A program made the translations under genes and the position numbers. The notes below the pieces were generated by a model, which saw only the letters and a list, made by a program, of their open reading frames with translations, made no database searches and had not been told where the DNA came from. From NCBI GenBank assembly GCA_950097015.1, contig CATNEN010000039.1:8944501-9008500 (forward strand): 64,000 nt of DNA, written 5' to 3'. The DNA comes from Macrostomum hystrix (Eukaryota > Platyhelminthes > Macrostomidae). The number at the start of each line of letters is the position of its first letter. Position 1 is the first letter of the stretch. Positions 34,701 through 42,454 of the stretch are shown one piece after another.

Positions 34701-36241
34701 ACGATGACAATCTTTTGTGATTCTGGAAGTCGTTTCATCAAATAGAGCGGAACATTTTAGCTTTTTCATTATGATTGTTTGAATATTTTAGGAGATCCAT
34801 AAAATTAAAAACGTGTGCATTCGCCCCGTGGTCTTTGTACAGTTAATTGCTGCCACAAAGGCAGCTAAAATATTTTTTCCTCCTCATCTTCCTCATCTCA
34901 TTGATGCATGCGCCAGAGTGACCCGATACTTATTCCAGGTGCTGGACAGCCAAAGAGAATGTCTGGTTGTACGCCGGTCCCGCCATCGGCATAGTGGCTG
35001 TGAGCACAATCTAAATCATTTGAGTGTGAAAAGTACAATTAGTAGTTATGAGATAAAAATATATGCAACGATTGATTGCTTTGGCTTCAGATCACAGTCA
35101 TGGTACTGACCTTCACCGCTAAGGAGCATCACGAGAGTTCCTACACCAAAGACGAGAAAGCCAACAAGGCGATTACGTGAGTTTCTGTGATCTGAAAATA
35201 ATTATACGACAATGCGCATTTCTTCTACTGGTTTGTAAGTAGTCCAGCGCAAAATTATATTTTTTTGGCCATTATTTTTCTCTATCATCGCTCCCCTCTG
35301 TACAGAATCCACTCGAAGGCCCTGTGGACTCAAGTGATTCTGCTCAGCGTAGCTTGGTCGTTCGCCTTTGTGTCGATAATAATGCACGACATCATTGTGA
35401 AGCTTCTATTCGCCATGTTCAACTGCCTTCAGGTTGGTTTAACAGTAGCAAGACAATTAGGGTATTTCAAATACCACAAATTTATATTTTCTGTATCCTC
35501 GTAAATATTCAACCAATCGCCATGAAATCCAGAAAACAGACTAAAATATAATTTTGAAATCATGTCGGCAACAATTTTTGACTATATTGTATTGCTTATA
35601 TACAGATGGGAGATGGGATGGGATGGGTCAGATGGGTGAAAGTGGTAGAGGATCGAGCTCGGATGATCAATAAGAGGATAAAAAATGAGAGAATTTCGGA
35701 AATTTGACAAAACGGTGTTCTGGGTTTCATATCGCTCTGGGTGCCTCCATCGCAAACGCAGGGCATATTCTTCGTGGTTTTCTACTTCCTGCTCAACGAC
35801 GAAGTGCAGCACAAGTACATGCAGAACCAGAAGATGCGCCTGCTGGCGCTGCACGGACTTCACGACCTCGACACAGACGGCGCTGACCAGTCCGAGCTGC
35901 GCCCGATGGCCTCCGGTGGCTCCTCCGGCGCTGGCGGCGTAGTTACCGAGGACGACGACGAACAAGAAGATGAAGAAGAAGAAGAGGACAGCGCCCTGCA
36001 GCGGCGGCGGCTGCAGGAGCAGAAACTGAAGAAGAAGCGACAGCAGAAGAGGCCGCCACCCGTGAAGCAGCAGCAGCCGCAACAGCTGAGAAAGCGCACT
36101 TCGGTGGCTGCGGCTGCTGCTGCTGGAACTTCCGCTTCCGCCGGAGCCTCCTCCGCTGGCAGCATCGGCGGTGGTGTCGGCGGTGGTGGCAGCGGTGACG
36201 ACGAGAACTCTGACTGCGAGATGATCGTCACATCAGTTTGA
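16721..36241 (+). CDS. Adhesion GPCR (EGF-pentraxin-HormR-GAIN-GPS-7TM), 21 exons
   Basis: Cell-surface receptor of the adhesion (B2) GPCR family. Exons: 16721-16826, 17005-17115, 17840-18132, 19079-19520, 19852-20034, 20813-20931, 21454-21609, 21708-21773, 22336-22570, 23254-23448, 23533-23617, 23718-23847, 26581-26742, 30201-30310, 31355-31454, 33186-33354, 33502-33568, 34939-34999, 35091-35176, 35306-35432, 35762-36241. All joins are in phase, giving 1,160 residues. Order: signal peptide (VAAVLLCLACCAGA), one EGF-like domain (YYCECGPGF), pentraxin/LamG domain ending GEIGHFNMWNETL, HormR domain (NWSQPNYDRC), GAIN, a degenerate GPS (RCACNTTGLLAIT), TM1 from YIGCGVSSILCL, TM2 NFSLAIVCGQLVFVFGID, TM3 HYFFLASFSWLMNEAFNLY, ECL2 Cys-Trp, and TM7 LQGIFFVVFYFLLN. 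The cytoplasmic tail is acidic, then basic and Gln/Ala-rich, and ends TSV, a class I PDZ ligand. The subfamily is not assigned. Exons 7-8 are the least certain. Confidence 0.9.
16842..16945 (+). repeat. Short tandem array in GPCR intron 1
   Basis: About four copies of a 26-bp unit with 'gggtgtcagataccacac', starting about 15 bp after the donor at 16827. Confidence 0.85.
17135..17790 (+). repeat. Minisatellite, 14-bp unit, GPCR intron 2
   Basis: Long array of atcccacatcctca with many variants (atccccaatccc, atgccacatcc). Starts about 20 bp after the donor at 17116 and ends about 50 bp before the acceptor at 17839. Confidence 0.95.
18245..18935 (+). repeat. Minisatellite, about 10-bp unit with larger period, GPCR intron 3
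   Basis: Built from ggtcactctg and ggtcactccg words. Blocks of roughly 120-240 bp recur (for example the 'gatatttccgggttactccg' block near 18450, 18590 and 18830), so it has higher-order structure. Both forward frames stay open by chance of the repeat. Confidence 0.95.
19540..19800 (+). repeat. Minisatellite, 24-bp unit, GPCR intron 4
   Basis: About ten copies of a unit containing ttcctagacttcagggtgtc, starting about 20 bp after the donor at 19521 and reaching to within 55 bp of the next acceptor. Each unit contains TTCAG and TCTCAG, both like 3' splice sites. Confidence 0.93.
20140..20765 (+). repeat. Minisatellite, 13-bp unit, GPCR intron 5
   Basis: About 45 copies of atccctatccaag with variants (atccttatccaat, atcccgatcctag). 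Ends about 45 bp before the acceptor of the second HormR exon. Confidence 0.95.
20960..21250 (+). mobile_element. tRNA-derived SINE, family 2, copy 2
   Basis: Head with B box GGTTCGATTCC at about 21008, body 'cagttcacccagctgttaaa', then the longer 3' body 'gtccatggactgaacagccg' and 'tgtgctgtcggctgcacatc' shared with the copy at 33671. It starts about 28 bp after the donor at 20932. Its 3' end is replaced by a short minisatellite. Confidence 0.88.
21246..21370 (+). repeat. Minisatellite, 15-bp unit, at the 3' end of a SINE
   Basis: Eight copies of tcagatggtcttggg (one with 'tagtc'), starting in the SINE sequence 'gtccaattgggtcag'. Minus and plus frames are open through it. Confidence 0.93.
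21899..22220 (+). mobile_element. tRNA-derived SINE, family 1, copy C
   Basis: Forward copy in GPCR intron 8. B-box-like GAGCTCGATTCCG, body 'gagagtcagggcagctgtac', 3' end 'gcccgcagccctccag' and a clear (TTA)n/TTTTATT tail. The first half of the head is diverged. Confidence 0.85.
23022..23140. repeat. Imperfect inverted repeat (possible MITE), GPCR intron 9
   Basis: Arms of about 42-46 bp at 23022-23067 and 23097-23140 with a 29-bp loop; the shared core is 'tctctcattgg' against 'ccaatgagaga', and the outer ends are GGAGGGG / CCCCTCC. No clear target duplication. It could fold into a long hairpin in pre-mRNA. Confidence 0.7.
24027..24436 (+). mobile_element. R3 repeat family, copy b, with palindromic termini
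   Basis: Bounded by gggtatttcaaataccc on the left and tatttgaaataccc on the right, so the ends are inverted copies of each other and each is itself nearly palindromic. The interior shares 'gtcttcgacaagaat' and 'ggacggctttgaaagttagt' with the copy at 40540. About 410 bp, no coding capacity. Confidence 0.72.
25640..26435 (+). repeat. Minisatellite, 16-bp unit, GPCR intron 12
   Basis: About 49 copies of gtcaatatgtcactct with single-base variants (tttgtc, gtgtc, taaata). Because the period is 16, all three forward frames are long and open; none is a gene. It ends about 145 bp before the GPS exon. Confidence 0.96.
26581..26742 (+). other. GPS exon of the adhesion GPCR, degenerate cleavage site
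   Basis: This exon is entered in phase 0 from an acceptor attattag. It encodes the GPS Cys/Trp pattern HWTQRGCW followed by RCACNTTGLLAIT. In cleaved members the turn reads C-x-C-x-H-L-S/T. Here CN is followed by TT, with no His and one residue fewer. The first Cys and the C-x-x-W of the motif are also not seen; the matching region reads TAMSRED. Self-cleavage is therefore doubtful. Confidence 0.75.
27501..27848 (+). mobile_element. tRNA-derived SINE, family 1, copy D (best preserved)
   Basis: Most complete copy. Head GGGGGCTGAGCGGCAGAGCT with a tRNA-like A box, B-box-like GAGCTCGATTCCGCGG, body 'gtcagggcagatgtacacac', a CA/TG-rich stretch, and 3' end 'gccatcgcccacagccctcc'. Confidence 0.9.
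28963..29640 (+). repeat. Minisatellite, 20-bp unit, GPCR intron 13
   Basis: About 33 copies of gatatgataatgagctgtta, with variants gatatcataa and tatatcataa in non-random order; the 3' end decays into 'gataaggttctgagctgtta' units. Confidence 0.96.
30320..31290 (+). repeat. Minisatellite, 21/22-bp units with 383-bp higher-order repeat, GPCR intron 14
   Basis: Units ggattccatgtctaacatg followed by tt (21 bp) or taa (22 bp). Starts about 10 bp after the donor at 30311. Blocks repeat at an offset of 383 bp: the minus-strand frames at 30481-30678 and 30864-31061 encode the same 65 residues. The last 100 bp are diverged. Confidence 0.95.
31456..33145 (+). repeat. Minisatellite, 21-bp unit, fills GPCR intron 15
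   Basis: About 80 copies of gattctaatcatatctaac plus tg, ag or ggt. It starts within 6 bp of the donor at 31455 and ends about 40 bp before the acceptor at 33185. Units combine a branch-point-like CTAAC with AACAGG, which resembles a 3' splice site. The last third switches to 'gtttctagttatatctaaca' variants. Both strands lack stops in one frame. Confidence 0.97.
33671..34580 (+). mobile_element. tRNA-derived SINE, family 2, copy 3, split by another SINE
   Basis: Most complete family-2 copy. Head with A box 'tagccttgtgg' and B box GGTTCGATTCC, body 'gtcctttagcaagacactta', 3' body 'cagatgcgccgcgcaatagc'. The copy is interrupted at 33956-34543; its tail resumes at 34557 as 'aatcagttattattaata'. 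Confidence 0.88.
33956..34543 (-). mobile_element. Third SINE-like element nested in the family-2 SINE
   Basis: A 588-bp insertion flanked by a perfect 13-bp duplication, atcggacaggtgt, at 33943-33955 and 34544-34556. On the minus strand it starts with a tRNA-like head having A box TGGGTCAGTGG and B box AGTTCGATTCA. The interior is GC-rich with CA-rich simple repeats; no transposase or reverse transcriptase is seen. Confidence 0.85.
34600..34840 (-). mobile_element. R3 repeat family, copy c (partial)
   Basis: On the minus strand this stretch has 'ggatctcctaaaatattcaa' at the place where copy b has 'gtatctcctaaaatatttaa', and it shares the 'gaatatcttgacgatg' block with the copy near 40540. 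Edges are uncertain. Confidence 0.5.
35460..35590 (+). mobile_element. R3 repeat family, copy d (5' fragment)
   Basis: Starts gggtatttcaaataccac and continues 'attttctgtatcctcgtaaa', matching the left end of copy b at 24027. Located in the last GPCR intron, just after the donor at 35433. Confidence 0.65.
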
Positions 36242-36287
36242 ATTGGCATCTGTAACAAACTTCACTGCTGTGTTTTAATAGCAACAA

Positions 36288-36605
36288 TTGCAGGAGTGCT
36301 GCGGGCAATGGCACATCATTTGGTGACACTAGACCCGCAGCCAGCGAGGAGACAATTCTGCCCATTGCTGGCTGCGTGTGTTGACACCTGAGCACACGCA
36401 CACAGATACCGTACGCAGGCACTCGCTCACACAGGTGTGTACATCTGCCCTGACTTTCTCATCGTCAGGCAGTGTGCACTCTCACTGTGCCATGGAGGTT
36501 GGCCTTCAGGGGCGCGAATTGCGCGACAAGCCCCCAAGCATTCTCTCCGCGGCTGCGCCCCAAATGAATGTGGCCTCGCCGCAGAATCGAGCTCAGTGAC
36601 GCCAG
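36288..36605 (-). mobile_element. tRNA-derived SINE, family 1, copy E (reverse)
   Basis: Reverse copy starting about 45 bp after the GPCR stop, so probably inside the 3' UTR. The minus strand carries GAGCTCGATTCTGCGG, 'gtcagggcagatgtacacac' and the 3' end 'cccgcagcactcctgcaat'. The 5' part of the tRNA-like head is missing. Confidence 0.85.
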
Positions 36606-37089
36606 AGGCAAACTCTGCTGTGTTTCGACTTCAACTTTTACTTAAAGTCAATGATTTGTTGTTTTTTAGACTGACCCTCAGTTAATCCTATAGAGGATAA
36701 TCTTTCCAACCCGTCATGAAATCACTGATGCCTAGCTATCTAATATTCGCAACACTTGGACACGAATCGATTAGTTTTTACTTCAATTATTCAATGCTTT
36801 TCCTTTATTTCAAGTCTTCGCAGGGAAAGCATTGAGTGATTTTTGCATATCTAGTTTGAGCAGTCATCATTCGTTATAGTCTTTTTCTAGTCTTTTTCTA
36901 CACATTTATCTTAAGTTGTGAAATATAAATTATCGTGATGTTCCTACTCGAAGTATGATATTTTGTATTTAATACAAACTGCTTTTCCTTATTAGGACCG
37001 TATTTCACTTTGAAAGACAGTCTCATTCTCAGAAACATTGCTTCTTTTGCTGTTTCTTGCCTGAAGCTGTATCGTGGTTGCTGGAATCA
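36606..37089. other. 3' flank of the GPCR gene, nothing further seen
   Basis: AT-rich sequence between the SINE in the 3' flank and the next minisatellite; no gene, array or clear AATAAA was found. Confidence 0.4.
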
Positions 37090-38190
37090 TGGGTATCGAA
37101 GCAACAGTTGTGTCTAGATTCGCAGTTTGAATAGAAGCCAGATTTTCTTTGCAAAGTAGGAATCGCAGCAGGAATCGCAGCTAGATTTGGAGTTGGAATA
37201 GTAGCTAGAGTTGCAGTTGGAATCGTAGCTAGAGTTGCAGTTGGATCGTAGCTAGATTTGCAGTTGGATCGTAGCTAGATTTGTGTTTGCAACGTAGGAA
37301 TCGCAGCAGGAATCGCAGCTAGATTTTGAGTTGGAATAGTAGCTAGAGTTGCAGTTGGAATCGAAGCTAGATTTGCGGTTATAATCGAAGCTAGATTTAC
37401 AGTTGGAATCGTTGCTAGATTTGCAGTTGGAATGGTAGCTAGATTTGCAGTTGGAATCGTAGCTAGATTTGCAGTTGGAATCGTAGCTAGATTTACAGTT
37501 GGAATCGAAGCTAGATTTACAGTTGGAATCGAAGCTAGATTTGCGGTTATAATCGAAGCTAGATTTACAGTTGGAATCGTTGCTAGATTTGCAGTTGGAA
37601 TGGTAGCTAGATTTGCAGTTGGAATCGTAGCTAGATTTGCAGTTGGAATCGTAGCTAGATTTACAGTTGGAATCGTAGCTAGATTTGCAGTTGGAATCGT
37701 AGCTAGATTTGCAGTTGGAATCGTAGCTAGATTTGCAGTTGGAATCGTAGCTAGATTTACAGTTGGAATCGAAGCTAGATTTGCGGTTATAATCGAAGCT
37801 AGATTTACAGTTGGAATCGTAGCTAGATTTGCAGTTGGAATCGTAGCTAGATTTACAGTTGGAATCGAAGCTAGATTTGCGGTTATAATCGAAGCTAGAT
37901 TTACAGTTGGAATCGAAGCTAGATTTGCGGTTATAATCGAAGCTAGATTTACAGTTGGAATCGTTGCTAGATTTACAGTTGGAATCGTAGCTAGATTTGC
38001 AGTTGGAATCGTAGCTAGATTTGCAGTTGGAATCGTAGCTAGATTTGCAGTTGGAATCGTAGCTAGATTTACAGTTGGAATCGTAGGTAGATTTGCAGTT
38101 GGAATCGTAGCTAGATTTACAGTTGGAATCGTAGCTAGATTTGCAGTTGGAATCGTAGCAAGATTTACAGTTGGAATGGTAGCAGAGTAC
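37090..38190 (+). repeat. Minisatellite, 24-bp unit, downstream of the GPCR
   Basis: About 45 copies with core gatttgcagttggaatcgta plus gcta. Variants (gcggttataatcgaagct, acagttggaatcgttgct) recur in blocks. It shares cag(c/t)tggaatcgta and the 24-bp period with the array at 13643. One frame on each strand is open because of the period. Confidence 0.96.
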
Positions 38191-39060
38191 TTTAGTGTTG
38201 AGTCGCAGGTACAGTCTTTTAAATACCGGCCGCGGGACCCTGCACCACCCTGTCATGGTTTGACGGAAAGACGACCTTGGGTGACGTTGGATCGAAGTGG
38301 ATTATTGTAGATTAACTGAGATAAATTATTCATTTATTTACTTTGGGAACACTAGGCCAGGGCAGCCTGCAAGGCTATCGGGCCAGAGAATGAAGAAAAA
38401 ATAAGAATCGACAGGCTAGCGCAGACTCGCAGAATTATGAATGAATGGAAAATTTTCAAAGCTTTTCGGTGGCAAGGGAACCTTAGTGTGGGGGCAACTA
38501 TCATTTCTTGGCCCGTGCAGACCTCATTGTGCCAGTCTGAGTTGGAGATGAGTAAGGAATGGAGACAAAAAATCTGCGGAGAAGACCAAATGGGCTTCCA
38601 GTTTATTCCACAATGAGCCTTTCTTGTCCCCCCAGAGTTGAGAAGCCTGCTCAACGACCCGGGCCCCTCAATAACAATGCACTCAAAAGCGTTTGTGAGC
38701 AGATCGAGCTGCAGCCAGAGAGATCGAGTGCGCGCTCCGAGAAACAGAAATGAAAGCCAAGGGGCCAAGCAATGGCACACAGAAGACTGGCTAAACAAGA
38801 ACAACTCCCAACCGGCCAATGACAATCTGGCTGCAGCTGGGTGTGAGGCGGGCACGCGGTCTCAGGCTGACCAGTCTGCTCAGTCCTTCTCTCTCCAACC
38901 TGCTGTTGTTGCACGACGCACAGTCGGGCCTCTGGCTTTTCCATGCCCCCCCCGCAAGCGAGGTTGAGAACAATGGAATTTTGTTAGTTATAAGACGAGC
39001 CTAGGGCCGAGCCTAAGACAAATTGCTTTAAAACTTGGAAGGCAAGCAAATACGGCACAA
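38191..39060. other. Intergenic, no gene recognised
   Basis: Upstream of the Ly6 gene. Several overlapping short frames (for example 38352-38855 minus) have no known motif and no splice-site support. Should hold the Ly6 promoter. A likely 3' splice site, tttatttccgcacag, lies at about 39072-39086, so a 5' UTR intron is possible. Confidence 0.45.
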
Positions 39061-39100
39061 GTTTTTTCCGATTTATTTCCGCACAGCTGCAGAACAAGGC

Positions 39101-39657
39101 ATGCAGAATCGAATGACCGCAGTCCTACTGGCGGTGGCAGCGCTGTCCGTCTCCCGCACACTGGCGCTCAACTGCTACGTGTGCAACAGCCTGGTGGACA
39201 AAGACTGCGCCAGCAGCTCCACACCCAAAGACTACTTAGTCAACTGTACTTCGGGCCGCGCTGTAGGCTCTGACTACGTGTCCCATGCCAATGCCAAGAT
39301 CTGCTGGAAGCAATCGCAAGACAGTGAGTGCAACATCACATCGTCCTGGATAGCTCGTATCTTTAAGATTAAAAATAAGTTTGCAGTATTCCTACAAGCA
39401 CCCAAAGCCTTACTAGCTAATAGTTTTATATCTCCCATACAGTTGACGGCTTCACAATTGTTGATCGAACCTGCGGCCCAGCCGTGGAGGGCAACACCAA
39501 CACCTGCTACGACCGCGTCGGAACCAAGAAGATCAAGGTCCGATACTGCCTATGCACCAACAACGAATGCAACGGTGCAGTCAGCGGTGCGGCAGCCTCA
39601 GTTCTGCCGATGCTGCTGGCAGCGACCTGCAGCTCAGCCATGTGGCTGGGCCTGTAG
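39101..39657 (+). CDS. Ly6/uPAR-domain GPI-anchored protein
   Basis: Small secreted three-finger protein, probably tethered to the cell surface. Exons 39101-39323 and 39443-39657 join in phase 1, giving 145 residues. A signal peptide (MTAVLLAVAALSVSRTLA) is followed directly by LNCYVCNS, the usual Ly6 opening. The remaining Cys pattern ends CYDRVG...RYCLCTNNECNG, with the diagnostic C-N pair. A hydrophobic tail (ASVLPMLLAATCSSAMWLGL) fits GPI-anchor addition. The layout resembles insect Quiver/Sleepless-like proteins, which modulate ion channels and receptors, but a specific role is not inferred. A second ATG at 39113 may be the true start. Unspliced reading runs into an unrelated tail, so the 119-bp intron is needed to restore the Cys pattern. 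Confidence 0.9.
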
Positions 39658-39837
39658 TTAACAATGCAGCGGAATTGCCATAGACAATAGATTTCATTCC
39701 GAGAACAAGAACTCCTCTATGATGCGCTCTCAAGCATTGCTTAAATATTGTACTTTTGTGTCATAATCTGGCCAATTGGTCCAAACAGTAATCAGAGGCA
39801 CTAAGCTCTATCGACAATAGTGCATCTCTTAAAGATG

Positions 39838-39843
39838 ATTAAA
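39838..39843 (+). promoter_or_regulatory. Candidate polyadenylation signal of the Ly6 gene
   Basis: ATTAAA about 180 bases past the stop. It is a common variant signal; use is inferred. Confidence 0.45.
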
Positions 39844-40111
39844 GTGTCACAATTTTGATTCGTTGAAGAAATTCATCAAATTGCAGATTTAGCTGCCAGA
39901 CTATTAGCTTCCTTAGAAACTTAGTCGCCAGTGACTTTCCAGCATGGATGAATGAATAGAATGGATTGCTATTCTGGCTCTGGCTATTTTCGTTTTTGAC
40001 TCTTTTGCATCCGGTTCCCCCCGTGCCTTTTCATTGGTTGATGATTGCCATAGACAATTGATGTACCACAAGTTTTGATGTGTCGCTGAAGAAATTGCAC
40101 TTACTAAAAGG

Positions 40112-40167
40112 CAAGGACTTCTATATAATAGCATCTATTATTAGATGCTATTATATAGAAGTCCTTG
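40112..40167. mobile_element. 56-bp palindromic micro-element with 8-bp TSD (hAT-like)
   Basis: Two perfect 25-bp inverted arms, beginning caaggacttctatataatag, with a 6-bp loop attatt. The element is flanked by a direct repeat ctaaaagg at 40104-40111 and 40168-40175. An 8-bp duplication and CA...TG ends fit the hAT superfamily. There is almost nothing between the inverted repeats. Confidence 0.85.
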
Positions 40168-40539
40168 CTAAAAGGGCACACACAAAGGTACTCCCTCGAT
40201 GATGAAACTGAACTTACTACTTAGGCCGGGAGAGTTCTGGGCGAAATAGAAGTTACTTGTGTTGAAATAGAACTTTAAAACCAATTTCATAACTCCAATA
40301 GTAAAATTCAGATAAAGCATCGCCAGTAATCCATTATTGTAGCATTTTCATCGCACCCTCATCATCACCCTCGACATAAAATCTGAAATGCACATTAGAA
40401 TTAGCTTAAAGAATGCTGACCCTTGATCATTTTTGTTTATTTTCCTTAAAATTTCGAACGCGATAACTTTCTCAACGATCCAGAACACCGCGGGCCAAAA
40501 TTTTCCGCTTTATACGATTAAACAACTAACAAAATCACA

Positions 40540-40815
40540 AAACATCGGCACCGTCGAGATATTCAACGATTCTCTACCAGAAATGGGATAATTTTTTGCT
40601 CACAAAATTTTATCATGTTACGTACCATGTCGTCCATCATTGCTAACTAATTTTGATTGATTAATTTTTTTTACCAATATGGATTCGCCATAGAAGTTGA
40701 TTCTATACAGAGCAATTGTCACCAGGGTCTTCGACAAGAATCGCTGAATATCTTGACGATGCTGACGTCGGACGGCTTTGAAAGTTAGTTCATCGTAAAG
40801 GGTGGAAAATGTTGA
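40540..40815 (+). mobile_element. R3 repeat family, copy e
   Basis: Shares 'gtcttcgacaagaat', 'gatgctgacgtcggacggct' and 'ttgaaagttagttcatcgta' with copies a and b. The 5' boundary is uncertain; similarity may begin near 40380. Confidence 0.6.
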
Positions 40816-40877
40816 TCCATGTGACTCTCACGAAAATTAAAAATAAGCGATCTCGCAAAAAATTGCATGGTCTTTTA

Positions 40878-40931
40878 ACGTGTGCAACAGCCTGGTGGAC
40901 AAAGACTGCGCCAGCAGCTCCACACCCAAAG
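40878..40931 (+). repeat. 54-bp exact copy of Ly6 coding sequence
   Basis: Identical over 54 bases to 39177-39230 in the first Ly6 exon (the part encoding VCNSLVDKDCASSSTPK). No Ly6 similarity continues on either side, and the copied segment does not end at an exon boundary. The flanks are AT-rich and lie just past an R3 element. Confidence 0.95.
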
Positions 40932-42230
40932 TCTTAATTTCTTTACGGGATTCTAGAGCCAAAATTTGGGCATCGCCGCGATTTTTTTGTGACAGCGTTT
41001 TGTTCACATAATTAGCGAGACATGCAAAGAACATGAATATAACTGCCATACTACTGGTTACCATTCAGTGAGTAGCATATAGACAAAATTTATAACTTAA
41101 ACAAGTACAAGTATAACTCAGTACGGTTTACTAGACAATCTTACATTTTCTGCTGCCCTAATTAGGATTCTGCTTCTGGAGTTGTTAAAGCAGCCACAGG
41201 ACGGACATTTCGGCGTCACACATGCATACGAACATATCTACTAAAGTACTTGCAGTTTTGCAAAACGGTGCGACTGCACACACAAGGACAACTTGTGAAC
41301 ACATTGTGCTGAAGTGTTTTTAAGTTGTCCTGTTGCAACCAGAAGGCAAGAATGCAAATGCGAAGTGGGAAAAGTTTTGATGAAGAAGTCGCCATGTCGA
41401 TTAGAGTATGCATAAACAAAAGTTCTTTCTACTGCTTGGCTAGGCAGTAGCAAATATACTGATATGTCAATTCAAACAGATGTGTTAATATTTTCCTGTC
41501 ATATTTTCGACTGATCTTAGCTTGTGTCTGATGTAACTGTGTATAATTATTATTTAATAATATTTATAGCTTCATCGCTGACAATTACTCGTCGTAGTAA
41601 TATATCACTCAAAACAACTGCTTAATAAGCAACAGAGACAGTCATACTTGTCGATTGTCCGCAAAAACTAGAACTAGACAATGGCCCACTCTACTAGAAT
41701 TCTGCAATCTTAAAATTAGTCTATGTTCCAAGCACTGAGACCAAAATCTTAGCCGGCACTGATCGCATTCAACGGCTTAGAAAATACTAAGCAACAGGAG
41801 ACACTTTTAACGTCGTATCGACTTCTTACAATCCGACAGGTGAGGAGTTGGTAACGCACGCTCGCAGGAACAGAAAGAGTTGTACTACATATTACAAATG
41901 ATGTATTTATTGATTTCACCCAGGTTTGGGTTAAAAAGGATAAACCAAATATTTGCATGCATTTTGTTTAAGATAGTGAAGCATCGCTTCTTACAATACA
42001 TAGAAACTAGCTGGACAAGCAATGATCGAGTTAAAATAAATGTAAACCAACTTTTCTAGGAAACACAGGTCAACAACAAAGTACCAGAAAAATTGTTTAA
42101 TAGCCGTTAAGAGTTGATTGCAGATAGTTAAAAAACAGAATTAAAGCTTAGAAAGCATGGAGAAATAATCATAAAAAGAACTGACGAACTGACGACTTAC
42201 GACTGTATTCGAGAGCAATGAAGCAACGTT
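40932..42230. other. Intergenic, no gene recognised
   Basis: Between the Ly6 flank and the 3' end of SRRM1. Only short frames; no array or known element seen. Confidence 0.45.
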
Positions 42231-42246
42231 TTTATTGAATTTTATT
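42231..42246 (-). promoter_or_regulatory. Candidate polyadenylation signals of SRRM1
   Basis: Two AATAAA hexamers on the minus strand (plus-strand tttatt at 42231-42236 and 42241-42246), about 210-225 bases past the stop codon. Confidence 0.5.
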
Positions 42247-42454
42247 TCCCATCATAAATGTGACAGAAGTTGAAGCTTTTTAGGTCTTAAAAATCTGGGA
42301 ACTTTCTTTTATCAGTATTAGATTAAACACAAAAATTGCAGTGAATTGCAATGTGAAGTTACTTGTCAATTCTAAGGCAATGCTGCCTTAGTGTCACACA
42401 TTTGAATTCACAAATTCGATTCCATTGTGCAAATTTTCAAGTCAGCAAAAATTA

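Noticed and set aside
37252-38310. Frames of 334 (minus) and 292 (plus) codons in the 37-kb array
   Set aside because: 24-bp tandem repeat read in frame on both strands; no non-repeat coding sequence attached.
38352-38855. 167-codon minus-strand frame upstream of Ly6
   Set aside because: No recognisable domain, no splice signals, overlapping frames on both strands of similar length.
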